Assembly (NCBI GenBank): GCA_020720405.1
Contig: DYOS01000029.1
Location: 1-32,856, forward strand
Direction of reading: 5' to 3'
From: Caldithrix sp.
GTDB lineage: Bacteria > Calditrichota > Calditrichia > Calditrichales > Calditrichaceae
Length of the DNA: 32,856 bases
A program made the translations under genes and the position numbers. Shown piece by piece: positions 8,829-16,866 of this stretch (position 1 is its first letter; each line of letters starts with the position of its first letter). The notes beneath the pieces are model-generated. The model did not search any database and was not told the origin of the DNA. It saw only the letters and a list, made by a program, of their open reading frames with translations.

Positions 8829-9315
8829 GATGTGGTATCATTTTTTACCCCTTCTAAACGGTTGCTCCGTGATTGAACAAGAATATCCACTAAAAAACTG
8901 ATCCGATCCCAAAAAGGCTGGCTTGGTGAGATGATCAGTAATCCGGATTATTTATACCCGTATTGACCGGAAAAGTCAGGGCGTTTCGGGACGAGCCGCA
9001 ACCTGTTACGGCATCCATTCTGTCTGTTCAACAAAACAGGTGATGCTTCTTTTTATTGATTTCGAAAAGGGTGTTGAGTTCTTTCTGATAGCAGCGGCAG
9101 AGGTAAATCAGAACCGTATTTACCCGAAATTGAGCGATAGAAAATAAGGAAGCAGGCCAGCCATTAATTATATTATTAGCCGCAAAATCCATCAAGAAGC
9201 GCTAAGAAATCAAATTCCAACACCACAGCTACAAATTAAATAACCAAATCTTTCTTTTTTTTCCTTCGTGTACTTCGTGGCTTGGTGGGAGTTTTTTTTA
9301 GCCGCAAAGTCCCCC

Positions 9316-9506
9316 AGGCAGGCTGTTACAGAAAGGCTGTTTTTCCCTGTCATTCCGCCGGAGCGGAACAAGTTTCCGAGGAGCCTGCGCCGAGGAATCT
9401 ATGTTTTTATTAAACTTATAGATTTCTCTCCCCGATAAATCGGAGATCGAAAACCTGTCCCGTGCAGACGGGATGACCGTTTTAGGGATTCTGTAACAAC
9501 AGGCAA
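9316..9506. repeat. Nested inverted-repeat element, copy B (MITE/REP-like)
   Basis: Outer arms GTTACAGAA (9325-9333) and TTCTGTAAC (9489-9497) are a perfect 9-base inverted pair. Inner arms begin GTCATTCCG (9349) and end CGGGATGAC (9469-9477), and meet at AATCTAT (9396-9402) and ATAGATT (9418-9424) around a short AT-rich centre. Each arm also carries its own hairpin, TTCCG-ccggag-CGGAA on the left and CCCG-TCTGCA-CGGG on the right. Bases 9347-9396 match 32807-32856 at 49 of 50 positions. No open frame lies inside, so it is a non-autonomous palindromic repeat. Confidence 0.8.
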
Positions 9507-9588
9507 GGGAAGAGAAGTGAAAAATTTGAATTACCTGATTTTTCCGACACCTGTTTTCAAAATAATGGAGAATTTTATGCTCATCCTG

Positions 9589-9606
9589 GTGCCCCTGGTG
9601 GGGCAC
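9589..9606. other. Short perfect hairpin
   Basis: GTGCCCC (9589-9595), loop TGGT, GGGGCAC (9600-9606): 7 perfect base pairs. No T-tract follows on either strand, so a terminator is not supported. It lies between convergent genes, downstream of the minus-strand YjjX-type gene. Confidence 0.4.
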
Positions 9607-9683
9607 GGATAAATTATTTGTCAGTAAGAGTTGAAATGCAGCCATTCAACTACGCCAGATTTAAGTCTGCTGCAAAGTTTATT

Positions 9684-10244
9684 TCAGACGGATCGATAGG
9701 CATCCGGTTCAAGCAGCGGAACAACCGCACTGATAACAGCCGATTCAAAAGCAGCACGGCGGGTAATCAGGTTTCTGCTGAGAATGCCAAATGCACCTTT
9801 ATTTGATCGCACATCAATCTGACCGGAATACGCATCGATCACTTCGGCCAGTTCCCGCTTTTTTTCAAATAATTCATAAGAGATTGACGGGGGCAGCGTA
9901 ATCAGCGCTGAGGCCCCGAAATAAGAGCGGTCTCCATCCGTGGCAAAAACCCAGTTCTGCAAAAAGGTTTGATTTTCTTCCCGGTACACACCACCCTCCA
10001 TGCCCAGGGCAATGTGCCGCTGGCCATTTGTTTCGAAATGGCTGAGGATATATTCGGCCCGCTGCCGGGCGCCATCCTTTATTTCGGCCAGGGTCAGGGG
10101 CATGTCCGGCACAGTGGTTTTTGTGGGAATAGCAATGATTCGAAAGGCTGGCGGGTTAATAAAAAAAGCCTTTCCCAGTTTGGAAAAGGCCTGTTTTACT
10201 GCATCAAGTTTTGCCTTGTTTGTAGAGCCGGTCAGGATGATCAT
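9684..10244 (-). CDS. yjjX: Inosine/xanthosine triphosphatase, YjjX (DUF84) family
   Basis: 186 residues, the usual length. Predicted to hydrolyse non-canonical ITP and XTP so that deaminated purines are not incorporated into nucleic acids. Seen: an N-terminal GSTNKAKLDAV segment (binding loop of the Maf/HAM1-like fold), ARQRAEYIL, the family signature ALGMEGGV, and NKGAFGILSRNLITRR with a trailing FE-AV-A-P pattern. It overlaps the stop of the upstream TPR lipoprotein gene (ATGA), so it is the last gene of a three-gene minus-strand operon with the lipoprotein and a deaminase. That context hints at purine metabolism: deamination products of adenine nucleosides upstream, clean-up of inosine nucleotides here. 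The link is inference. Confidence 0.87.
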   Translation of the reverse strand: MIILTGSTNKAKLDAVKQAFSKLGKAFFINPPAFRIIAIPTKTTVPDMPLTLAEIKDGARQRAEYILSHFETNGQRHIALGMEGGVYREENQTFLQNWVFATDGDRSYFGASALITLPPSISYELFEKKRELAEVIDAYSGQIDVRSNKGAFGILSRNLITRRAAFESAVISAVVPLLEPDAYRSV

Positions 10245-11173
10245 TCGGTTTGTGCACTGGAATCGGCCGGTACGGTGGTTTCCTCAACCGGAACGGTTGG
10301 CACCTCTGTCGGTTGTTCGGTTTCAGGCTGAAGATTTTCCTGCTCCGGTTCAGTTGTTATGGTTGAGTCGGCAGCGGCTTCATACTCTGGTTCGGCGGTC
10401 TGTATGGTTTCCGGAATAAGGTTATCCATATTTCCTTCTTCTTCCTCAGCCGGTTGTTCAACCGGGCTTTCACTTTTTCCGGCCGCTTCTGCAGCTTCAG
10501 CTTTGGCCTGATCAGCGGCAGCGAGCTGGGCTTCAGTCAATTCAATTTCTGATGTGTCCTGCGGATTCTGGACTTTTATTTTGGCCAGGTTAACCAGCTC
10601 CGATTCCGGGTAAAGCAGAATAACTTTCTGATAGTAAGCAGCAGCTTCATCGAACTGGCCAAGCTTTGCACTGACCAAACCACTGCGGTACAGAGCTTCC
10701 GCTTTGGCGGCGGTCAGTTCGCTGTCTTCGTAATTACTGGCTTTTCTATAATATTGAAGTGCCTCGCGGTAATCTGTGGTATCGGTGGAGAAGATTCCCG
10801 GGTTAAAACTGGCGAAATTTTCCATCAGACGACCTAACTGCAGATAAATTTCAGGAACCCGTTCCGGAATAATATTTTCCCGCAGCAGCCTGAGCAGCAA
10901 CTGGCTCTGATCTTCGTAACGCTGAAGTTTTTCCAGGGCGGAAGCCATTTTTAACTGGGCGTCGATATGCAGATCGGAAGTTGGGAAATGGATTAACAAA
11001 TTACCGTAAGATTCCAGGGCTTCCTGGTAATTGTGTTCTTTCATCAGCTGGTCGCCTTTGGTCAGGTATTCCTGCGGTGCAGCCGGGGTGAGTCCTTCGC
11101 CTTTTTTACCTTTTGAACACTGAAGCAGGAAAATCGAAAGAATGAATAAGAAAAGTAAGATTCTGAATCTCAT
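10241..11173 (-). CDS. TPR-containing lipoprotein
   Basis: About 310 residues from the ATG at 11171-11173, which has GGGAG correctly spaced upstream; the in-frame GTG at 11183-11185 lies before that site and is less likely. A lipoprotein signal peptide ends LLQ|C with the lipidated Cys at residue 19. Residues about 35-210 form tetratricopeptide-like repeats (YLTKGDQLMKEHNYQEALE, EALYRSGLVSAKLGQFDEA). The last 100 residues are Glu-, Pro-, Thr- and Ala-rich and low-complexity, probably a disordered periplasmic tail. The N-terminal part resembles BamD-like TPR lipoproteins, but without enough identity to name it so. It is flanked in an operon by a deaminase upstream and a YjjX NTPase downstream. 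Role unknown; a scaffold in the envelope is plausible. Confidence 0.82.
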   Translation of the reverse strand: MRFRILLFLFILSIFLLQCSKGKKGEGLTPAAPQEYLTKGDQLMKEHNYQEALESYGNLLIHFPTSDLHIDAQLKMASALEKLQRYEDQSQLLLRLLRENIIPERVPEIYLQLGRLMENFASFNPGIFSTDTTDYREALQYYRKASNYEDSELTAAKAEALYRSGLVSAKLGQFDEAAAYYQKVILLYPESELVNLAKIKVQNPQDTSEIELTEAQLAAADQAKAEAAEAAGKSESPVEQPAEEEEGNMDNLIPETIQTAEPEYEAAADSTITTEPEQENLQPETEQPTEVPTVPVEETTVPADSSAQTE

Positions 11174-11184
11174 AATAGCTCCCA

Positions 11185-12507
11185 CTATATGATTTGTGCT
11201 GTCATTGAAGCCATTGCTTTAAGGGTTTCGCTGATAATACCATTTTCATCTAAGGTAGTCAATTGGCCGTTCCGGTAAACCCATTGTCCGTCAATCATCA
11301 GGTGCTCAACATCTGCACTTTTCGAAGCATAAACGAGACGGGCATAAATATTTTCGTAAGGCAGAGCGTGAATTGCCTCATTCCGGATAAAACAAATATC
11401 GGCTTTTTTGCCCGGTTCTAAACTACCGATTTCTTTTTCAAGATGAAGAGCCCGGGCGCCGTCGATAGTTGCCATGGCCAATACCTGCCCGGCCGGCATA
11501 GCTTCCGCTCCGTAAAACGGCTTCTGGATCAGGGCGGCATGACGCATTTCGGTGAATATATCCAGGTTGTTATTGCAGGGCGCACCGTCAGCGCCCAGAG
11601 AAACACGGATTCCCCTGTTCAGGTAATCGGGTATCGGGGCAATACCTGAACCTAATTTCAAATTAGCGCTGGGACAGTGCAGCACCCGTACACCATAATC
11701 TCTGAGAATTTCCCGCTCCGGCTCGTCGGTCCAGACACAATGGGCCAGGCAGAGTTTGTCATCGGTCAGGCCGAGTTTTTGAAAAAGCCTGATATTGCGC
11801 AAACCGAACCGCTCTTCAACCAGACGGATTTCGTCGCGGTTTTCGGAAGCATGGGTATGGTACAGGGTATCAAATTCCCGGCTTAGTTTTTTTGTTTTAA
11901 CCAGCAATTCTTCGCTGCACGAAACGGCGAAACGTGGTGCAAAGGCATAGCGCAAACGTCCGCCGGATGTGTTATGCCAGTTTTCGGCCAGGCGCTGGCT
12001 TTCAGCCAGGCTGTCTGCGGTGCTTTCCTGCAAACCGGCCGGATAGATACCGAAGTCCATCATGGTTTTACCGGAGTAGCCGCGGATGCCGCTTTCACGC
12101 ATGGCCTCAAAGACAGCATCCTGATGATGAACCGTGCCCATATCCAGAATGGTTGTGGTGCCGCCTTTGAATAATTCGGCAATCCCGAGCCGGGCACTGA
12201 GACTTAGCGTTTCATAAGTATGCCGGCCTTCAAAGGGCCAGATTTTTTTCTGAAGCCAGTCCAGTAACAGCAGATCATCAGCAAAATTGCGGAACAGGGT
12301 CTGGCAGAGGTGAATGTGGGTCTGGATGAATCCCGGGGTGATAATATAACCCGCGGCCTCGAATACTTCATCGGCTTTCTGCCGTGACGGCTGGGCTGAA
12401 ATCTCCTCTATCCGGTTACCATTAATAAGGATATTGCCACGCAGAATCCGGCGCTGTTCATCCATCGTCACGATCAGGGCATCTTTAATTAGTACGGTCT
12501 TGCTCAT
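11185..12507 (-). CDS. Amidohydrolase, 5'-methylthioadenosine/S-adenosylhomocysteine deaminase type (MtaD-like)
   Basis: 440 residues, typical of the TrzA/AtzA/SAH-deaminase branch of metal-dependent amidohydrolases. Metal ligands appear in order: H64-I-H66 (QTHIHLCQTLFR), a His in YHTHASEN, AHCVW, and the Asp of SLGADGAPCNNNLDIFTEM. The ADGAPCNN signature and the SADVEHLMIDGQWVYRNG tail are those of enzymes deaminating MTA, SAH or 5'-deoxyadenosine to the inosine-type nucleosides. Exact substrate preference cannot be read from sequence. It is first gene of the minus-strand operon with the TPR lipoprotein and YjjX, and a promoter candidate lies at 12532-12560. The stop lies 12 bases before the lipoprotein start. 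Cytoplasmic. Confidence 0.87.
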   Translation of the reverse strand: MSKTVLIKDALIVTMDEQRRILRGNILINGNRIEEISAQPSRQKADEVFEAAGYIITPGFIQTHIHLCQTLFRNFADDLLLLDWLQKKIWPFEGRHTYETLSLSARLGIAELFKGGTTTILDMGTVHHQDAVFEAMRESGIRGYSGKTMMDFGIYPAGLQESTADSLAESQRLAENWHNTSGGRLRYAFAPRFAVSCSEELLVKTKKLSREFDTLYHTHASENRDEIRLVEERFGLRNIRLFQKLGLTDDKLCLAHCVWTDEPEREILRDYGVRVLHCPSANLKLGSGIAPIPDYLNRGIRVSLGADGAPCNNNLDIFTEMRHAALIQKPFYGAEAMPAGQVLAMATIDGARALHLEKEIGSLEPGKKADICFIRNEAIHALPYENIYARLVYASKSADVEHLMIDGQWVYRNGQLTTLDENGIISETLKAMASMTAQII

Positions 12508-12531
12508 GCACTCACTTTCGTTTCTTCAGAA

Positions 12532-12560
12532 AAGATAAAATTCAGGCCGCTTTATTACAA
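12532..12560 (-). promoter_or_regulatory. Candidate promoter of the deaminase operon
   Basis: Minus strand: TTGTAA (12560-12555), 17-base spacer, TATCTT (12537-12532). Each hexamer matches sigma70 consensus at 4 of 6. It sits 25 bases before the ATG at 12507. Weak but well placed in the divergent gap with gapA. Confidence 0.35.
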
Positions 12561-12602
12561 AAAAATATCACTCGCGGAACTTTGCGGAATTTGTTATAAA
12601 CC

Positions 12603-12633
12603 TTGACACCCAAGTGGTGGTTCTTTATTTTTG
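12603..12633 (+). promoter_or_regulatory. Candidate gapA promoter
   Basis: TTGACA at 12603-12608, 17-base spacer, TATTTT at 12626-12631. The same stretch also fits the Bacteroidota housekeeping pattern: TTG (12603-12605), 20 bases, then TATTTTTG (12626-12633) matching TAnnTTTG exactly. It lies 50 bases before the gapA start codon. Confidence 0.6.
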
Positions 12634-12662
12634 CTTTTCTTTTCAATGAAAAAATGCTCTAA

Positions 12663-13682
<1,020 letters not shown>

Positions 13683-13688
13683 TTATTG

Positions 13689-13717
13689 AAGGCTGTCCCA
13701 GTGACAGCTTTTTTTTT
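13689..13717 (+). terminator. Intrinsic terminator after gapA
   Basis: GCTGTC (13692-13697), loop CCAGT, GACAGC (13703-13708), extended by weaker A-T/G-T pairs, followed by nine T (13709-13717). It lies between gapA and pgk and may be partial, giving more gapA than pgk transcript. Confidence 0.85.
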
Positions 13718-13768
13718 GATTTATCCATCCGGAGTAGGTGGTCCGGAATAAAATACAGGAGATTGGCT

Positions 13769-14980
13769 ATGGCAAAACTGACCATTGATCAACTGGATCT
13801 GAAAAATAAAAAAGTACTGATGCGATGTGATTTCAATGTACCCTTTGATGAACAGATGAATATTACCGATGACCGGAGGATTACGGCTTCACTCCCGACC
13901 ATCACAAAGGCTTTGGAAATGGGTGCCGCTGTTGTACTATGCAGTCATCTGGGTCGGCCTAAAGGCGGTCCGGAAGATAAGTACCGGCTTCATCCGGTAG
14001 CGAAAAGACTAAGCGAACTTCTGAAAAAAAATGTCGTCATGGCACCAGATTGTATCGGTAGTGAAGTCAATCAGCTAAAGAGTAATCTGCAAGCCGGTGA
14101 TGTGCTGCTTCTGGAAAATCTGCGTTTTCACAAAGAAGAAGAGAAGAATGATTCCGGATTTGCCAAAGAACTCGCTTCGGGGATGGATGTATTTATAAAT
14201 GATGCCTTTGGCTCGGCTCACCGGGCTCATGCTTCGACCGAAGGTGTGACTCATTTTTTTAAGCAGTCGGCGGCCGGTTACCTGATCGGGAAAGAGCTGA
14301 AATATTTGGGGGAGGTAGTTGAAAATCCGGCCCGGCCCTTTGTTGCTGTATTGGGTGGAGCAAAAATTTCGGGGAAAATCGATGTCATCCGGAATCTGAT
14401 GGACAAAGTAGATCAGCTTATTATCGGTGGCGGGATGGCCTATACTTTTTTTAAAGCTCAGGGATTTGGGATCGGGACTTCACTCTTGGAAGAGGATAAA
14501 ATTGAACTGGCTGCAGATCTTTTAAACGAAGCGGTGAGAAAACAAAAAACGCTTCTTTTGCCGGTGGATGTAAAAATTGCCGCGGCATTTGCCAATGATG
14601 CTGAAGCCAGAGTTGTTGATATAAAAAATATTCCACCGGATTTTATGGGTCTTGATATTGGTCCTGAAACCATGAAATTGTTTGCCAATGTCATCAGCTC
14701 AGCCAGAACTATTGTCTGGAACGGCCCGACCGGCGTTTTTGAAATGCCCAATTTTGCCCATGGCACCCGGGCAATGGCCGAAGCTATCGCCTCAGCCACA
14801 GGCAGCGGGGCGGTCAGTGTTGTCGGAGGCGGAGATTCTGCTGCGGCCGTTGCCCAGTATGATATGGAAGACCAGTTTACCCACATTTCGACCGGGGGCG
14901 GCGCTTCACTGGAATTTCTTGAAGGAAAAGTTTTACCGGGAATTGCGGCCTTAACGGAACTCAGAAGGGATTACGAATGA
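13769..14980 (+). CDS. pgk: Phosphoglycerate kinase
   Basis: 403 residues. Transfers the acyl phosphate of 1,3-bisphosphoglycerate to ADP in glycolysis. Seen in order: RCDFNVPFD (substrate binding), SHLGRPKG, LLLENLRFHKEE, GGAKISGKI, WNGPTGVFE and the nucleotide-binding GGGDSAAAV near the C-terminus. A TTG two codons upstream (13763) is in frame, but AGGAG at 13757-13761 is spaced for the ATG at 13769. The stop overlaps the tpiA start (ATGA), so the two enzymes are translationally coupled. It follows gapA after a terminator hairpin. Confidence 0.98.
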   Translation: MAKLTIDQLDLKNKKVLMRCDFNVPFDEQMNITDDRRITASLPTITKALEMGAAVVLCSHLGRPKGGPEDKYRLHPVAKRLSELLKKNVVMAPDCIGSEVNQLKSNLQAGDVLLLENLRFHKEEEKNDSGFAKELASGMDVFINDAFGSAHRAHASTEGVTHFFKQSAAGYLIGKELKYLGEVVENPARPFVAVLGGAKISGKIDVIRNLMDKVDQLIIGGGMAYTFFKAQGFGIGTSLLEEDKIELAADLLNEAVRKQKTLLLPVDVKIAAAFANDAEARVVDIKNIPPDFMGLDIGPETMKLFANVISSARTIVWNGPTGVFEMPNFAHGTRAMAEAIASATGSGAVSVVGGGDSAAAVAQYDMEDQFTHISTGGGASLEFLEGKVLPGIAALTELRRDYE

Positions 14981-15738
14981 GAAAGAAATTGATTGCCGGC
15001 AACTGGAAAATGTTTAAGACCAATTCGGAAGCCCTGCAATTGGCCAATCAGGTCAAAATAAAAACAACCGAGATCAGCAAAACTAAAATAGTAATGTGTC
15101 CGCCTTTTACAGCATTGGCGGCCGTTGCCGATGTTGTGCGCGGTACAAAAATTGGCGTCGGTGCGCAGAACCTGTATTGGGAAAAAGAGGGCGCCTTCAC
15201 CGCTGAAATTTCCGCCGGTATGATTAAAAGCACCGGTGCGGCTTATGTTATCATCGGTCACTCGGAACGCCGGCAGTATTTTGGTGAAACCGATGCCACG
15301 GTAAACAAAAGATTAATCTCTGCCCTGGAAAACGGATTGACGGCAATTGTCTGTGTCGGTGAAACCCTGAACGAGCGGGAAGCCAATGTGACCCGTGATG
15401 TGGTCGGAAAGCAGATCCGCGGCGCTTTTAACGGCATCACGGCCTCCGATTTCAGCCAGATCATCGTTGCCTATGAACCGGTTTGGGCAATAGGTACCGG
15501 TAAAACTGCAACACCGGATCAGGCCCAGGAAGTACACGCCTACCTGCGTCAGGTGATGGCCGATGAAAAAGGGCGGGAAATTGCAGAATCGTTACAGATT
15601 CTATACGGTGGAAGTGTTAAACCGGAGAATGCCAGTGAGCTTCTTTCCCAAAAGGATATTGACGGCGCTTTGGTTGGCGGTGCCTGTCTGAATGCAGATT
15701 CTTTCGGAGCGATCATTCATTCGGCAGAAGCGCTCTAA
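14977..15738 (+). CDS. tpiA: Triose-phosphate isomerase
   Basis: 253 residues, full length. Interconverts dihydroxyacetone phosphate and glyceraldehyde 3-phosphate as a cytosolic dimer. Active-site residues are all present: K11 in AGNWKM, H95 in GHSERRQYF and E167 in VAYEPVWAIGTG; the flexible loop 6 (IGTGKTAT) and phosphate-binding LYGGSVKP are intact. It starts inside the pgk stop codon (ATGA overlap). The 69-base gap to secG contains a promoter candidate. Confidence 0.98.
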   Translation: MRKKLIAGNWKMFKTNSEALQLANQVKIKTTEISKTKIVMCPPFTALAAVADVVRGTKIGVGAQNLYWEKEGAFTAEISAGMIKSTGAAYVIIGHSERRQYFGETDATVNKRLISALENGLTAIVCVGETLNEREANVTRDVVGKQIRGAFNGITASDFSQIIVAYEPVWAIGTGKTATPDQAQEVHAYLRQVMADEKGREIAESLQILYGGSVKPENASELLSQKDIDGALVGGACLNADSFGAIIHSAEAL

Positions 15739-15744
15739 AAAAAC

Positions 15745-15773
15745 TTGCCATCATTTTTGATGCAGGTTATATT
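15745..15773 (+). promoter_or_regulatory. Candidate secG-tRNA promoter
   Basis: TTGCCA (15745-15750), exactly 17 bases, TATATT (15768-15773), 34 bases before the secG start. It would let secG and the tRNA gene be transcribed independently of pgk-tpiA. Confidence 0.5.
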
Positions 15774-15807
15774 CGCCGCTTCGCTGAATTAAAGGAGTTG
15801 GGATTAA

Positions 15808-16161
15808 ATGTATACCTTTTTAGTAATACTGTTTGTGTTGCTTAGTTTCATTATGGTTGTCGGCATTTTACTACAAGCCGGTAAAGGACAGGGCTTAGCC
15901 GGATCAGTTGGCGGCGGTCTTGGTATCAGTTCGGCTTTGGGAGCACGCGGTGCGGCTGATTTTTTACAGAAATCGACGACCTGGTTGGCTGTTCTTTATA
16001 TGACCCTGGCCATTGCCATCGGTTATATTTATAAAACAAATGCTGAGACGACACAGCAAAGCCTGATTCAGCAGCGTACACAGGAACAACAGGCGATTCC
16101 TTCGCCCAACGTGCCTCTGGCGCCCGGACAGGATAATACGACACCCGAAACTCAAGAATAA
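15808..16161 (+). CDS. secG: Preprotein translocase subunit SecG
   Basis: 117 residues. Small inner-membrane subunit of the SecYEG channel. Two transmembrane helices (about residues 1-22 and 53-73) are separated by the diagnostic loop QAGKGQGLAGSVGGG and a GISSALGARGAADFL segment. The C-terminal 40 residues are Gln-, Thr- and Pro-rich, longer than the minimal core, as is common in this family. AAGGAG (15792-15797) precedes the ATG. The tRNA-Leu gene begins 4 bases after the stop codon, so the two must share a transcript. Confidence 0.95.
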   Translation: MYTFLVILFVLLSFIMVVGILLQAGKGQGLAGSVGGGLGISSALGARGAADFLQKSTTWLAVLYMTLAIAIGYIYKTNAETTQQSLIQQRTQEQQAIPSPNVPLAPGQDNTTPETQE

Positions 16162-16165
16162 ATCT

Positions 16166-16250
16166 GCTGGAGTGGTGGAATTGGCAGACACGCTATCTTG
16201 AGGGGGTAGTGGGTGAGATACCCGTGCGGGTTCAAGTCCCGCCTCCAGTA
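16166..16250 (+). tRNA. tRNA-Leu (anticodon GAG)
   Basis: Folds as a class II tRNA. Acceptor arm GCTGGAG (16166-16172) pairs with CTCCAGT (16243-16249, one G-U); discriminator A at 16250. The D-arm region GTGGAATTGGCAGACAC is typical of leucine tRNAs. Anticodon stem CTATC/GGTAG encloses loop TTGAGGG with anticodon GAG, reading CUC and CUU. The variable arm is GGGTGAGATACCC, and the T arm GCGGG-TTCAAGT-CCCGC. The 3' CCA is not encoded. It sits between secG and a terminator, the same secG-tRNA-Leu(GAG) order as E. coli secG-leuU. Confidence 0.97.
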
Positions 16251-16252
16251 CG

Positions 16253-16286
16253 AAAGCATCCTGAGTAATTAGGATGCTTTTTTTTT
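16253..16286 (+). terminator. Intrinsic terminator after secG-tRNA-Leu
   Basis: AAAGCATCCT (16253-16262) pairs perfectly with AGGATGCTTT (16271-16280) around an 8-base loop, and T continues to 16286. It starts 3 bases after the tRNA, and its T-tract ends only a few bases before the PAP2 gene. Confidence 0.92.
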
Positions 16287-16299
16287 ATCGGTGGCTCTA

Positions 16300-16866
16300 A
16301 TGTTAGAAATGCTTCAGAAGATCGACGCTTCACTTTTTTATTTTTTTAATGTCAGCCTGGCCAATCCTTTTTTTGATCTGATCATGCCGATTCTGACCGA
16401 AAAATCTACCTGGTTTCCGGTTTGGATTCTTGCTGTGTTCTGGCTATTGATCAAAGGCGGGAAAACGGGTCGTTGGGCACTGTTGCTGGCCATTCTTGCT
16501 GTCGCTATCTCTGATTATGTTTCAGCTTCAGTTCTGAAACCAATGATCGGGAGAATCCGGCCCTGTAATGTTGAACCGGTAATCCATCTGATTGGGAAAA
16601 AGAAATCGTCGTTCTCCTTTCCTTCAGCTCATGCGGCGAATTTTTTTGCTATCGCAACCGTTTTCTCATACTTCTATGACAAATATCAGAGTATTTTCTG
16701 GTTCTTTGCTGTAGTCGTCGCCTTTTCCAGAATTGCCATCGGGGTGCATTATCCATTTGATGTTGCCGGTGGTGCTTTTCTGGGATTATTAACCGCTACC
16801 GCATTGTTGACTATCTATAAAACATTTTTATCCCGGTCGCAGACCAAAATTGAGGACGAATTGTGA
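16300..16866 (+). CDS. PAP2-family membrane phosphatase
   Basis: 188 residues from the ATG at 16300 (GGTGG at 16290-16294 may serve as a weak ribosome site; an in-frame GTG at 16291 is the alternative). An integral membrane protein with about five helices and the three PAP2/haloperoxidase phosphatase motifs: K80-PMIGRIRP, PSAH (108-111, the usual PSGH with Ala) and S143-R...H150...D154 (SRIAIGVHYPFD). Predicted to dephosphorylate a lipid phosphate such as undecaprenyl diphosphate or phosphatidylglycerophosphate; the substrate is undetermined. Its stop overlaps the start of the DHH phosphoesterase (GTGA). It lies immediately behind a strong terminator, so its own promoter is unclear. Confidence 0.9.
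   Translation: MLEMLQKIDASLFYFFNVSLANPFFDLIMPILTEKSTWFPVWILAVFWLLIKGGKTGRWALLLAILAVAISDYVSASVLKPMIGRIRPCNVEPVIHLIGKKKSSFSFPSAHAANFFAIATVFSYFYDKYQSIFWFFAVVVAFSRIAIGVHYPFDVAGGAFLGLLTATALLTIYKTFLSRSQTKIEDEL

Larger units (their letters stand above)
8829..9683. other. Long intergenic region with repeats, no confident gene
   Basis: About 855 bases between convergent genes. It contains the nested inverted-repeat element at 9316-9506 and a GTGCCCC-TGGT-GGGGCAC hairpin at 9589-9606. At about 9253-9290 there is a low-complexity stretch (ccttcgtgtacttcgtgg) of a kind I know as a common degenerate intergenic repeat. AGCCGCAAA occurs at both about 9179 and 9299. Short frames such as 9043-9147 (34 codons) show no recognisable protein. 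It reads as decayed intergenic DNA and insertion-prone sequence. Confidence 0.55.

Noticed and set aside
9043-9147. 34-codon open frame starting MLLFIDFEKGVEFF in the long gap before yjjX
   Set aside because: No ribosome site of note, no recognisable domain, and it lies in repeat-rich decayed DNA; too short to support.
9589-9606. Hairpin as the terminator of the yjjX operon
   Set aside because: There is no run of T on the minus-strand side, and it lies about 80 bases beyond the stop, so termination is not supported.
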